NCBI GenBank assembly: GCA_963825685.1 | Contig: CAWGUD010000037.1 | Location: forward strand, 83,465 to 147,464 | Origin: JAOUEA01 sp963825685 | GTDB lineage: Bacteria; Actinomycetota; UBA4738; HRBIN12 | Direction: 5' to 3' | Length of the DNA stretch: 64,000 bases | Shown: positions 10,335 through 19,740 of the stretch, piece after piece | Numbering within the stretch: position 1 is the first letter of the stretch | How the letters are laid out: each line of letters opens with the position of its first letter | Position numbers and translations under genes: made by a program | The notes under the pieces: generated by a model | Databases searched by the model: none | What the model saw: only the letters and a program-made list of their open reading frames with translations | Told to the model about the DNA's origin: nothing

Positions 10335-10995
10335 GTGGAGCCCGTGACGTTCACGACCGACGACGGCCTGCGGATCGAGGGCGAGCTCCGCCGCCCCGAC
10401 CACGACCCCCGGGGCACCGCCATCCTGTGCCACCCCCATCCCAAGCACGGTGGCAGCAAGGACCACCCGATCATGTGGGCCCTGCGCAACGAACTCGCCG
10501 GGGTCCGCGGCCTCGCCGTCCTGCTGTTCAACTTCCGCGGCGTGATGGGCTCCGGCGGCACGTACGGCGGTGGCCGTGACGAGATCCGCGACGCACGAGC
10601 GGCCGTCGCGCGGATCCGCGAGGAGGCCCCCGGCCTGCCGACGGTGGCCTGTGGCTGGTCGTTCGGCGCGAGCGTCGCCCTGCGCGAGGCGCTGGACGAC
10701 AGCCGGGTCGCCGCCCTCGCGCTGCTCGGCATGCCGCTGCGCCCCGACGACCTGGCGTTGCCTCCGATGCCGCATCCGTCGGAGCTTCGGGGCCTGAAGC
10801 GTCCGGTGCTCGTGCTCGCCGGCGACAACGACACGCACTGTCCCCCCGAGGACGCCAGGCAGGTTCACGGACGACCTGCCCGATGGACGCCTCCACATCG
10901 TGGAGGGTTCCGACCACTACCTGTGGCGTCGGGAGCGCGAGGCCGCGGCGATCGTCGGCGCCTTCGTCGACGACGTGCTCGGCGGGTCACCCTGA
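10335..10995 (+). CDS. Small alpha/beta hydrolase (dienelactone hydrolase-like), one frameshift
   Basis: About 219 residues after repair. The fold is that of CocE/dienelactone-type hydrolases annotated as 'alpha/beta hydrolase of unknown function': HPHPKHGGSKDHP after the first strand, the NFRGVMGSGGTYGGG loop, and the nucleophile elbow in GWSFGASV (Ser). Asp is in LVLAGDNDTHCP and the catalytic His in EGSDHYL near the end. A net +1 shift lies between 10845 and 10863; the run of six C's at 10842-10847 is the simplest culprit. The last 9 bases overlap a small minus-strand ORF. The start is GTG at 10335; GTG at 10344 is equally possible. Confidence 0.75.
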
Positions 10996-11157
10996 CGGCG
11001 TGCCGGCGTCGGGGTCGCCTCCGGCGCCGCGCGGATCGCCGGCCCCGTGGTCCGGACCGGTCCGGTACGTGCGTCGCCACGACAGGATCAGCCGGCGCAC
11101 GACGTAGATGCCGAACGCGACGACGACGGCGGCAACGACGTACCCGATGAACTCCAC
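10987..11157 (-). CDS. Small single-pass membrane protein, 56 residues
   Basis: Reads from a GTG 12 bases after the stop of the upstream aldehyde dehydrogenase. One transmembrane helix (FIGYVVAAVVVAFGIYVV) is followed by an Arg/Trp-rich RRLILSWRRTYR stretch and a hydrophilic Gly/Asp/Pro tail. The topology would place the basic segment inside. The compact layout after the dehydrogenase suggests cotranscription. No homologue is recognised. The ORF could be spurious, but the hydrophobic-then-basic design and tight spacing are what is expected of a real small membrane protein. Confidence 0.45.
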   Translation of the reverse strand: MEFIGYVVAAVVVAFGIYVVRRLILSWRRTYRTGPDHGAGDPRGAGGDPDAGTPSG

Positions 11158-11169
11158 GCGGTCGCGGTC

Positions 11170-12601
11170 CTAGAGCGGCACGTGCGACAGGACCATGATC
11201 CGCGGCTCGGTCATCTCCTCCATCGCGAAGCGCAACCCCTCACGCCCGAACCCGGACTCTTTGGAGCCGCCGTAGGGCATCTGATCCGCGCGGAACGCGC
11301 TCACGTCGTTCACGATCACGCCGCCGACCTCGAGGGTGCGGTGCGCCTCGAACGCGCGGTTGATGTCGTTGGTGAACACGCCGGCCTGCAGCCCGTACTT
11401 CGAGTCGTTCACCTCGGCGAGCGCCTCCTCGAACGTCTGGTACGGCGTGATCGTGCAGACCGGACCGAACACTTCCTCGCAGCGCACCTTCATCTGCGGG
11501 GTGGTCTGCGAGATGAGCGTCGGTGCGAAGAACGGCCCGTCGGCCGTTCCGCCGGTGAGCACCTCGGCTCCCTGCGCCTCGGCCTCGCTCACCCACTCCG
11601 CGATGCGGTCGACCTCGCTGCGGGTGATCACCGGGCCGACGTCGACGGTCTCATCCATCGGGTCGCCGACCTTCAGCTGCTCGACCTGCTTCGTGAGCCG
11701 CGCCGCGAAGTCATCGTAGACCTCGCTCGCCACGAGCACCCGCTGCACGCTGATGCAGCTCTGCCCGGCCTGGTAGTAGCCGCCGAACGCGATGCGCTGG
11801 GCCGCCAGGTCGAGATCGGCGTCGGAGTGCACGATCACCCCGGCGTTGCCGCCGAGCTCGAGCGTGACCTTCTTCTTCGGGTCGAGCCCCTTCAGGTACC
11901 AGCCGATGCCGGCCGAGCCCGTGAACGAGATCTTGCGGAACCGGTCGTCGCGCGCCATGGCGTCGGCGACCTTCGAGCTCACCGGCAACACCTGGTACAT
12001 GCCCTTCGGCAGATCGGTCTCGTCGAAGAACTCCGCCAGGCGCAGCGCCCCGATCGGGGTCGCGCTCGCGGGCTTGACCACGATCGGCGCGCCGACCGCG
12101 AGGGCGGGCGCCACCTTGTGCGCGACCAGGTTCAGCGGGAAGTTGAACGGCGTGATGCCGAGCACCGGTCCGATCGGGAACCGGCGCAGGATGCCGAGCC
12201 GCGAGCCGAACGCGGCCTCGGTGTCGAGGCGCATCGCCTCGTCGGTGCCGTGGCGCAGGGTCTCCGATGCCCACCGGAACGTCGAGACCGCTCGCGCCGC
12301 TTCGACCCGTGCCCACTTCAGCGGCTTGCCGCCCTCGGCGGCGATCAAGCGAGCGTTCTCCTCCTGCGTCTCGTCGAGCCGTGCGCGAGATGTGATCGAG
12401 GGCGGTCGAACGGGCCGCGACAGAGAGCTTCGGCGACTCCTCGAACGTCGAGGAAGCGGTCGCGACCGCTTCCTCGACGTCGGCCTCGGTCGGCACCCCG
12501 AGCTCGGCCACCACGGCGTCGTCGAACGGACTGCGGACCTCGAGGGTCCCCTCGCCGGTTCGCCAGTCGCCGTTCACCAGGAACGGTCTGATCTCGGTCA
12601 T
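11170..12601 (-). CDS. Aldehyde dehydrogenase (NAD(P)-dependent), one frameshift
   Basis: About 476 residues after repair. ALDH superfamily landmarks: PFNFPLNLVAHKVAPAL (cofactor cleft), VVKPASATP, FTGSAGIG, the general base in LELGGNAGV and the catalytic Cys in GQSCISVQR. The C-terminal YGGSKESGFGREG is typical. The sequence around the Cys resembles the GapN/lactaldehyde dehydrogenase branch. A net +1 shift near 12380 joins residues 1-77 to the rest. The ATG at 12601 has an AAGGAG upstream. It follows a second ALDH in the same direction, so both may oxidise amine- or polyol-derived aldehydes; the exact substrate is inferred only from context. Confidence 0.85.
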
Positions 12602-12636
12602 GTCGGGTTCAGCTCCTTCTCAGCGGTCCACGAGAC

Positions 12637-12658
12637 GGGGCGCCCTCTCGGACGCCCC
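12637..12658. terminator. Hairpin between the two aldehyde dehydrogenase genes
   Basis: GGGGCG and CGCCCC arms with an inner CC/GG pair and a short loop. It follows the stop of the upstream gene (minus strand) and precedes the next start, so it may be an intercistronic terminator. Confidence 0.4.
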
Positions 12659-12670
12659 GGTTCCTTCAAC

Positions 12671-12687
12671 TAGTCTCGTTCAGACTA
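12671..12687. repeat. Short inverted repeat, possible operator
   Basis: TAGTCT-CGTTC-AGACTA. It sits 70 bases upstream of the 12601 start and just past the stop of the preceding gene. It could be a regulator site for the downstream aldehyde dehydrogenase. Confidence 0.3.
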
Positions 12688-12700
12688 CTTCCTCCACCGG

Positions 12701-14137
12701 TCAGTCGAGCGAGACCATCACGTGCTTGATGTTCGTGTAGTCCTCGAGCGAGTACACGGACATGTCCTTGCCGTGGCCGCTCTGCTTGTAGCCGCCGTGC
12801 GGCATCTCGGGCGTGAGCGGGATGTGCGTGTTCACCCAGACGCAGCCGAACCGCAGGCGCCGGGACATGCGCATCGCGCGACCGACGTCCCGGGTCCACA
12901 CCGACGACGCGAGGCCGTAGTCGGTGCCGTTGGCCCAGGCGAGCGCCTGATCCTCGTCGGTGAACCGCTGCACGGTCACCACCGGGCCGAAGACCTCGCG
13001 CTGCACGATCTCGGAGTCCTGGGACGGGTTGGCCACGAGCGTCGGCTTGAAGTGGTAGCCGGGGGTGCCCACCGTCTCACCGCCGGCCACGATCTCCGCG
13101 CCCTCGCCCTTGGCTCGCTCGAGGAAGCCCTCGACGCGCTGGACCTGCTCCTCGCTGATCATGGAGCCCACCGCGACGTCGTCCTCGAACGCGGTGCCGA
13201 CCTTCAGCCCCTCGACCGCGGGCACGAGGTCGCTCACCACCTTGTCGTAGACGGGATCGGCGACGAGCACACGGCAGGCCGCGGTGCAGTCCTGGCCCGC
13301 GTTGAAGTACCCGGCGATCGAGATCCACTCCACGACGGACTCGATGTCGGCGTCGTCGAAGACGACGACCGGGGCCTTCCCCCCGAGCTCCAGGTGCACC
13401 CGCTTCAGCGTGTCGCTGGCGTTCGTATGGATCAGCTTGCCGGTGCTGACGTCACCGGTGATCGAGACGATGCCGACGTCGGGATGACGGACCAGGCGGT
13501 CCCCGACCGGCTCGCCGTCGCCCGTCACCACGTTGAACACCCCGGGCGGGAAGATGTCGGCGGCGAGCTCCGCGAGCTTGATCGTCGACAGCGGCGTGAG
13601 CTCCGACGGCTTGAGCACGATCGTGTTCCCCGACGCCAGGGCGGGGCCGATCTTCCAGACGGCCATCATCAGCGGGTAGTTCCATGGCGCGATCAGTCCC
13701 GCGACCCCGATCGGCTCGCGACGGACGATCGACGTGAAGCCGGCCATGTACTCCCCGGCGCTCCGCCCCTCGGGCGTGCGCGCCGCGCCGGCGAAGAACC
13801 GCAGGTTGTCGACGATCGGCGGGATCTCCTCCGACATCGTGACCGCCGCGGGCTTGCCGGCGTCCTCCGATTCGATCCGCACGATCTCGTCGGCGTTGGC
13901 CTCGATCGCGTCGGCGAGCTTCAACAGCGCGAGCTGTCGGTCCTTCGGGGTCGAGTCGAACCACGTCTCCTCGAAGGCCCGCGACGCCGCGGCGACCGCC
14001 TTGTCGACGTCGTCGGCGGTGCCTTCCTGGACGGATGCGATCACCTCACCCGTGTGAGGGCTGATGATGTCGCGGGTGCCGCCGTCGGACGAGTTCACCC
14101 ACTCGCCGTCGATGAACATCTGGTGGCTGTCGGCCAT
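12701..14137 (-). CDS. Aldehyde dehydrogenase, probable gamma-aminobutyraldehyde/betaine-aldehyde type
   Basis: A 478-residue ALDH with NADH-binding SITGDVSTG, general base in LELGGKAPV and catalytic Cys in GQDCTAACRV. The Cys context and the C-terminal PHGGYKQSGHGKD / YSLEDYT stretch are the signature of aminobutyraldehyde dehydrogenases (PatD/Prr-like, known from the family). It would convert 4-aminobutanal from putrescine to GABA, which GabT encoded 2 kb away would transaminate. The start at 14137 is set by a strong GAGGAGGGGG ribosome-binding site; an upstream in-frame ATG at 14179 lacks one. Other omega-aminoaldehydes or betaine aldehyde remain possible substrates. Confidence 0.88.
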   Translation of the reverse strand: MADSHQMFIDGEWVNSSDGGTRDIISPHTGEVIASVQEGTADDVDKAVAAASRAFEETWFDSTPKDRQLALLKLADAIEANADEIVRIESEDAGKPAAVTMSEEIPPIVDNLRFFAGAARTPEGRSAGEYMAGFTSIVRREPIGVAGLIAPWNYPLMMAVWKIGPALASGNTIVLKPSELTPLSTIKLAELAADIFPPGVFNVVTGDGEPVGDRLVRHPDVGIVSITGDVSTGKLIHTNASDTLKRVHLELGGKAPVVVFDDADIESVVEWISIAGYFNAGQDCTAACRVLVADPVYDKVVSDLVPAVEGLKVGTAFEDDVAVGSMISEEQVQRVEGFLERAKGEGAEIVAGGETVGTPGYHFKPTLVANPSQDSEIVQREVFGPVVTVQRFTDEDQALAWANGTDYGLASSVWTRDVGRAMRMSRRLRFGCVWVNTHIPLTPEMPHGGYKQSGHGKDMSVYSLEDYTNIKHVMVSLD

Positions 14138-14293
14138 GTTCCCCCTCCTCGCATGGAAGCGAACCTTCGGCTGAACCAACGCTCAGTCGGCCAGTATGCC
14201 TCGCGGGCGTGCGAACGGACCACTCGACACATCGGCCCCACGCCACTTCGGCGTTGGACGTCGTGGACAAGGGACAAGGTCGGCGTCCCGGCG

Positions 14294-15849
14294 TCACCCG
14301 TCGATCTGTGCCGTCTGCAGATCTCGCGCCCGCAGGGCGAGCCAGAACTCCATGCGGTCGAAGCTGCTGGAGAGATCGCGCCCCGTGAGCTCCTCGACCT
14401 TGCGCATGCGGTAGCGCAGCGTGTGGCGGTGCACGAACAGCTGGGCCGCGGCCGTCTCCCAGCGCGCGTTGTGCTGCAGGAACGACTGGAGCGACTCCAG
14501 CAGCTCGCCGCCGTGGTCGCGATCGTAGGCGTCGAGGGAGGACAGCATCGAGTCGGCGAACGCTCGGAGCGCGTCGGGGTCGGCCATCGACAGCAGGAGG
14601 CGATACGTGCCGAGATCGGCGAAGCCGGCGTGTGGCCATCCCTCGAGCCGACACACCTGCAGCGCGTACCGAGCTTCCCTCAGCGACCGTCCGACCTCGG
14701 TGGCGTCGACCGGGGAACCGGCGCCGACCCGCAGCTCGGTCCCGGATCGCGCGCCGATCGACGTCGTGATGCTCGCCAGATCGGGAACCGGGTCGGCGGC
14801 CAGCAACAGGTGCACCCCCGTGTCGTGCGACGAGGCGAGGAAGCCACCGCCCTCGCGGGATCGCTCATCGGTGACGGCGTCGGCGAGCGCACCGGGCTCG
14901 GGATCGGCGTCGACGGCTTCGAGCGAGAGCACGATCACCTGGGCGTTCTTGGCGAAGCCGAACCGAGCGAGTCCACGAGCGGCCTCCCCGCCGAGAGCGA
15001 ACCCCGCGCGAGCTCGTCGAAGAAGTCTCCCTGCAGCCGGCGTTGGGCGTCGGCCACCGCCCGGGACTTCGCGAGCTCGATCGCGAAGAGGCTGAGCGCG
15101 TGACCCGCCACGATGCGATCGAGCTGGCTCGGTTGCTCCGGTTTGCCAACGGCCAGGAAGGCCTCGACCCGCCCCCGGGCGCCCACGGGCTGGACCCAGA
15201 TGTGGTGACCGCGATCGACGAGCGTGACGCTGAACGAGGTGCCGTCGGGGCGCCGGGTCCGCAACTCATCCCAGACCCGCTCGGCGCGCAGGCTCGCCGC
15301 CCGACCGGTGGTGGCGATCGGCAGCCCGTGGAGGTCGAGCAGCAGGGCCCACCCCTTCGTGACATCGGCGAGCGATCGCGCGATCCCCTCGGTGCCGGTC
15401 CCTTCCATCACCGCACGGGTGAGCACGTGCTCGGCATCGACGGCGCGCTGCAGGGTGTCGTACTGCTCGGCGACGATGCGGGTGAAGATCGCCTCGGTGA
15501 TCGCGATGAACGGCACCGGGTACGGCACCTCGAACACCGGGAACCCTGCGTGGCTCGCGGCCGTGATCAGGGAGCGGGGGGTCTTGTCGTGGGTGAATCC
15601 GAGCCCGAAGCCGAGACCGGTGAGCCCCGCCTCCGCCAGACGCTTCACGTATGCCCGTTGCTTCACCGGGGTCGTTCCGACGCCGAGCCCCGTCGTGAGG
15701 ATCAGCTCGCCACCCTTCAGCCACGGCGTGGGGTCCTCCAGCTCGGAGACGTGCACCCAACGGATCGGGCGATCGATGTCTTCCTCGCCCGCGAGAAGGC
15801 GCAACGGCATGCCGGGGATGGCGACGATGTCCCGCACGGCCACGGTCAT
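14294..15849 (-). CDS. PucR-family transcriptional regulator, one frameshift
   Basis: About 518 residues after repair. The N-terminal PucR ligand-sensing domain (residues ~1-130, with WVHVSELEDPTPWLKGGELI) is joined by a GGDEF-like middle to a C-terminal PucR helix-turn-helix (SLQSFLQHNARWETAAAQLFVHRHTLRYRM). Such regulators control purine, proline or GABA use; this one faces gabT, fitting a role as its regulator. A deletion of one C in a run at 14986-14989 breaks the frame between HTH half and sensor half. A TACAAT element 6 bases before the ATG gives a leaderless start, and the element overlaps a palindrome (15858-15872), consistent with autoregulation. Confidence 0.85.
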
Positions 15850-15855
15850 GAGCCG

Positions 15856-15861
15856 ATTGTA
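15856..15861 (-). promoter_or_regulatory. Leaderless -10 element (TACAAT) for the PucR-type gene
   Basis: TACAAT lies 6 bases before the ATG at 15849 on the minus strand and overlaps the left arm of the operator-like palindrome at 15858-15872. Confidence 0.55.
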
Positions 15862-15872
15862 CGGACCGTACA
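15858..15872. promoter_or_regulatory. Operator-like palindrome 1 (TGTACGG-A-CCGTACA)
   Basis: A perfect 15-base palindrome with one central base, overlapping the -10 of the PucR-type gene. The same core recurs at 15923-15937. Confidence 0.6.
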
Positions 15873-15922
15873 GTGACGAACGCCATGCATCGCTTCGTCC
15901 GCCGCATGCGCCGGCCATGAGG

Positions 15923-15937
15923 TGGACGGTCCGTACA
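15923..15937. promoter_or_regulatory. Operator-like palindrome 2 (one mismatch)
   Basis: TGGACGG-T-CCGTACA matches palindrome 1 with one arm mismatch. Centres are 65 bases apart. It lies 67 bases upstream of the gabT ATG, on the gabT side of the divergent region. Confidence 0.55.
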
Positions 15938-15940
15938 AAG

Positions 15941-15973
15941 ATGGATGCCGTTCATGGCGCCGCGGGTGCCTGA
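15941..15973 (+). CDS. Possible 10-residue upstream ORF in the gabT leader
   Basis: ATG-GAT...GCC-TGA reads MDAVHGAAGA and stops 31 bases before the gabT ATG. It is too short to judge as coding. It might be a regulatory leader peptide or chance. Confidence 0.2.
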   Translation: MDAVHGAAGA

Positions 15974-16004
15974 CAGCCCATCCGGCGGGTCCGACACTGC
16001 TGGG

Positions 16005-17346
16005 ATGGATATCCCCCAGGAACGCAAGCTCGTCACCGAGATCCCCGGCCCCAAGTCGACCGAGTGGTTCGCGAGGCGCCGCGAGGCCGTCGCCGCCGGC
16101 GTGGCGAACATCCACCCGATCGTCACGGCGCGCGCGAGCGGCGCGATCGTCGAGGACGTCGACGGCAACCGCCTGATCGACCTCGCCACCGGCATCGCCG
16201 TGCTGAACGTCGGCCACACGGCCCCCGATGTCGTCGCCGCGATCGCGCGGCAGGCGGAGCTCGACACGCACACCTGCTTCCACGTCACGGCGAACGAGCC
16301 GTACATCGAGCTCGCGGAACGTCTCAACGCGCTCGTGCCCGGCACCCATGCCACGAAGACGATGTTCGCGAACTCCGGCGCCGAGGCCGTCGAGAACGCG
16401 GTGAAGATCGCGCGCTACCACACGGGGCGTAGCGCGATCGTCACCTTCGATCACGCCTTCCACGGACGAACGCTGCTCGCGATGTCGCTCACCGCGAAGG
16501 TGATGCCCTACAAGCAAGGCATGGGACCGTTCGCCCCCGAGATCTACCGGCTGCCGTTCGCCTACCCCTACCGCTGGCTCGGCGATCCGGATCGCGTGAC
16601 CGAAGAGGCGCTCGCCTACGCGATCGACGAGATGCACAAGCACATCGGCGAGGAGAACATCGCCGCCGTGATCATGGAACCGATCCAGGGCGAGGGTGGC
16701 TTCATCGTGCCGTCGCCCGGATTCGTGAAGGGCATCGCGGAGTTCTGCGCCGCGCACGGCATCGTCTTCATCGCCGACGAGATCCAATCGGGCATGGGAC
16801 GCGCCGGCCGCTGGTACGCGGTGGAGGACGAGGACGTCGTGCCCGACGTCGTGACGACGGCGAAGTCGGTCGGCGGCGGCATGCCGATCAGCGCGGTCAC
16901 CGGTCGCGTCCGAGATCATGGACTCGGTGCACGTGGGCGGGCTCGGCGGCACGTACGGCGGGAATCCGGTCGCCGCGGCCGCCTCGCTCGCGGTGCTCGA
17001 CATGATCGAGCGCGACGACCTCCTCGCCCGCTCGCGGGCGGTCGGCGCGACGATCATGGAGCGCTTCGACGGGTTCGCCCAGCGCTACGAGGTCGTCGGT
17101 GACGTGCGCGGGCGTGGGGCGATGTGCGCGATCGAGCTGGTCGCCGACCGCGGCACCAAGGAACCGCTCGGCGCCGAGACGATGAACGCGATCGCGCGTC
17201 GCTGCCTCGAGGAGGGCGTCCTCGTGCTCACGGCCGGCACGTACGGGAACGTGGTGCGGCTGCTCCCGCCGATCACGATCGACGACGCGCTGCTCGCCGA
17301 CGGGCTCGACGTGCTCGACACAGCCTTGGGAGCCGTCGCCGGCTGA
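16005..17346 (+). CDS. gabT: 4-aminobutyrate aminotransferase GabT, one frameshift
   Basis: About 446 residues after repair, the size of mycobacterial GabT. A class-III PLP aminotransferase that moves the amino group of GABA to 2-oxoglutarate, giving succinate semialdehyde. Visible: LVTEIPGPKS at the N-terminus, MFANSGAEAVENAVKIAR, DHAFHGRTLL, ADEIQSGMGR and the PLP lysine in TTAKSVGGGMP. The ATG at 16005 gives the same N-terminus as known family members; an upstream in-frame ATG at 15945 is less likely. A net +1 shift near 16911 joins the last 140 residues. It is divergent from the PucR-type regulator across paired operators. The next step (SsaDH/GabD) may be one of the two neighbouring ALDHs. 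Confidence 0.92.
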
Positions 17347-17429
17347 CGCCGCGCCCCTCAGGCGCCGCGTGTGAGACGGCGTCCGCTCCATGCGCTTCAC
17401 GCGCCGACATCGACCCACGGGCCGCCGGA

Positions 17430-17435
17430 TACACT
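17430..17435 (+). promoter_or_regulatory. Leaderless -10 element (TACACT) for otsA
   Basis: TACACT lies 7 bases before the ATG at 17443. It argues against an upstream in-frame start at 17371. Confidence 0.55.
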
Positions 17436-17442
17436 GCGGGCG

Positions 17443-18918
17443 ATGTCACGGAGAGGAACCGGCGGCGCCAGCGCGATCGAGTCGTCCATCGTGGTCGCAT
17501 CCAACCGGGGGCCCGTCAGCTTCGACCGCGACGAGCGAGGGCGGCTGAGCCCTCGCCGAGGCACCGGCGGCCTGGTGACGGCCCTCTCGGGCGTGTTCTA
17601 CCGCGACGACACGTCGTGGGTCTCGGCGGCGATGACCGACGGCGACCGCGCCGTGGCGCTGAAGGGCCGCACCGTGACGTCGGAGTCGCACCAGCGCATG
17701 CGATACGTGGTGATCCCGCCCGATCGATACGACGGCTACTACAACGAGGTCTCGAACCGCATCCTGTGGATGGTGCACCACAACCTGTGGGACATCCCTC
17801 GTTCGCCGATGTTCGACGACGGCACGCAGGAAGCCTGGCACGACTTCGTCGAGGCGAACCGCGCGTTCGCCGAGGCGCTCGCCCAGGAGGCGGACAACGA
17901 CCCGGTCTACCTCATCCAGGACTACCACCTGTGCCTCGTGCCGGGCATGCTGCGCGAGCTCGTGCCCGAGGCGAAGATCGTGCACTTCTCCCACACCCCG
18001 TTCGCCGGCGCCACCTACCTCAGGGTGCTCCCCGTCACGATGCGCACGGCGATCCTGCGCGGCATGGCCGGGGCCGACGTCCTCGGCTTCCAGTCGAAGC
18101 AGTGGGCGGAGAACTACCTGCTGTCGGCCCGGAGCCTGCCCGAGCTCCGCGTGATGCGGGGCGGGCGACTCGACATCGACGGCCGCGTGGGCGCTGTCCG
18201 CTCGTTCCCGGTGGCGGTCAGCGCCGAGCCGCTGCGCGAGACCGCGAATCGTCCCGAGGCCGACGAGGTCAGGTCGGAGCTCCGCGAGTGGGCGGGGGAC
18301 GCCAAGATCATGCTGCGCGTCGACCGTCTCGAGCCCTCGAAGAACATCCTCCGCGGGTTCCTGTCTTACGAGCTCTTCCTGCGCCGCAACCCGTCATGGG
18401 TGGGATCGGTCCGATTCCTCTGTCTGTTCAGCCCCTCGCGCGAGGACGTGCCGGAGTACCGGAACTACGGCGAGGAGTGCCTGGCGGAGGCGGAGCGCAT
18501 CAACGCCGAGTTCGGCACGCGGGCCTGGAAGCCGATCGACGTGCGGGTCCAGGAGGACTACGCCTTCGCCGTGGCCGCGTACGACCTCTACGACGTGCTG
18601 TTCGTGAACCCCACGTACGACGGCATGAACCTCGTGGCGATGGAGGGGCCGCTCGTGAACCGGCGTGACGGCGTGCTGGTGCTCTCACGCAACGCGGGGG
18701 CGTTCAGTCGCCTCGGACGACAATCGCTCGGCGTGAACCCGTTCGACCTCGCCGAGACGGCCGAGGCGATCCGGGACGCGCTGGAGATGCCCGACGAGGA
18801 ACGGGCACGACGGGCCCGCGGGCTCTCGCGCACGGTGCAGGCGCACACGCCGGCCAACTGGCTCGCCGACCAGCTCGAGGGCGTCGACCACGTCCGGCCT
18901 CCGCGACGGCGGCGATGA
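17443..18918 (+). CDS. otsA: Trehalose-6-phosphate synthase family glycosyltransferase (GT20)
   Basis: A 491-residue GT20 enzyme predicted to join UDP- or GDP-glucose to glucose-6-phosphate. Landmarks: VVASNRGPVSF, WVHHNLWDIPR-like acceptor loop, QDYHLCLVPGMLREL, HFSHTPF, and NPTYDGMNLVAMEG. Two classical motifs are altered: the usual HDYxL reads QDYHL and the usual LDRLDYxKG reads VDRLEPSKN. These changes are common in an actinobacterial branch, so activity on a different acceptor (for example a glucosylglycerol type) is possible. Neighbours encode trehalose-phosphatase and a GH15 enzyme, which supports trehalose metabolism. Confidence 0.87.
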   Translation: MSRRGTGGASAIESSIVVASNRGPVSFDRDERGRLSPRRGTGGLVTALSGVFYRDDTSWVSAAMTDGDRAVALKGRTVTSESHQRMRYVVIPPDRYDGYYNEVSNRILWMVHHNLWDIPRSPMFDDGTQEAWHDFVEANRAFAEALAQEADNDPVYLIQDYHLCLVPGMLRELVPEAKIVHFSHTPFAGATYLRVLPVTMRTAILRGMAGADVLGFQSKQWAENYLLSARSLPELRVMRGGRLDIDGRVGAVRSFPVAVSAEPLRETANRPEADEVRSELREWAGDAKIMLRVDRLEPSKNILRGFLSYELFLRRNPSWVGSVRFLCLFSPSREDVPEYRNYGEECLAEAERINAEFGTRAWKPIDVRVQEDYAFAVAAYDLYDVLFVNPTYDGMNLVAMEGPLVNRRDGVLVLSRNAGAFSRLGRQSLGVNPFDLAETAEAIRDALEMPDEERARRARGLSRTVQAHTPANWLADQLEGVDHVRPPRRRR

Positions 18919-18963
18919 CGCCGGGCGCCCGCACCCGCCGTCGCTCACCCGGCGATGGCTCGG

Positions 18964-19692
18964 TCACAGACCACGCAGGAGGGTGACGAGTCCCGCCGGA
19001 CCGTCGACGACCACGTCCGCGGCATCGCTCAGCGCCTCGGGGGTCTCGCGCCCGTGTACGGCGACCTTCACCGTGCGTACCCCGCGCTCGGCGAGGCGGT
19101 CGAGCGCCTCGAACGCGTGCAGGTCGGCGACGTCGTCGCCCGCGTAGAGCACGGCGTCGAGCCGTTCCTCCTCGACGATGCGATCGACCGCACCGTCCTT
19201 CAACGGCCGGCCGGCCGGCACGAGCTCGATCACCATCTTGCCGGGAAGCAGCTCGAGGCCCGCGGCATCCGCGATGGGGGCAAGGCGGGTCGCGAGCGCC
19301 CCCTGGGCCGTGGCTGCATCTTCGGCCGCGCGGTAGTGGACCGCCACGGACCCGCCCTTCGGCTCGACCCGCGCTCCCTGCACGCCGTCCGCGACATGCC
19401 TCACATCGTCGAGCACGCCGCTCGACAGAGGCGTGGCCTCCTCGGCCAGCCCGTAGAGCGCGGCGAGGCGCACCCCGTCCACCCCGACGAGGTCGCGGAG
19501 CTGATCGCCCGTGCGGCCGGAGACGATCGCGACCACGGCATAGCGCCCGACCAGCCGGGCGATCGCGTCGCGAGCCCCGTCGCGGATGCGCGCGAGCTCC
19601 GGCTTGGCCACGATCGGGCTGAGCGTGCCGTCGAAATCGAGCAGCACGCCTGCACGACCTTCCCATGTGCGGAACGACGCGAGACGATCCAT
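18964..19692 (-). CDS. otsB: Trehalose-6-phosphate phosphatase OtsB
   Basis: A 242-residue HAD-superfamily phosphatase that removes phosphate from trehalose-6-phosphate. Motif I is LDFDGTLSP (nucleophile Asp), motif II IVSGRTGDQL, and motif IV YAGDDVADL. It is convergent with otsA (45-base gap with a weak 7-bp inverted repeat, 18919-18954) and divergent from the GH15 gene. A TAGGAT element 8 bases before the ATG gives a leaderless start. Confidence 0.92.
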   Translation of the reverse strand: MDRLASFRTWEGRAGVLLDFDGTLSPIVAKPELARIRDGARDAIARLVGRYAVVAIVSGRTGDQLRDLVGVDGVRLAALYGLAEEATPLSSGVLDDVRHVADGVQGARVEPKGGSVAVHYRAAEDAATAQGALATRLAPIADAAGLELLPGKMVIELVPAGRPLKDGAVDRIVEEERLDAVLYAGDDVADLHAFEALDRLAERGVRTVKVAVHGRETPEALSDAADVVVDGPAGLVTLLRGL

Positions 19693-19700
19693 CGCCTCAA

Positions 19701-19732
19701 ATCCTAGTGTTCGCGCGCGAGAGGGCTACACT
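19701..19732. promoter_or_regulatory. Divergent leaderless -10 pair between otsB and GH15 gene
   Basis: TAGGAT on the minus strand (19701-19706, 8 bases before the otsB ATG) and TACACT on the plus strand (19727-19732, 8 bases before the GTG at 19741). The whole gap is 48 bases. Confidence 0.5.
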
Positions 19733-19740
19733 CGCCACCC

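Noticed and set aside
15941..16004. gabT start at 15945
   Set aside because: The family N-terminus begins at the ATG 16005; the added segment is Pro/Gly-rich and unlike known GabT.
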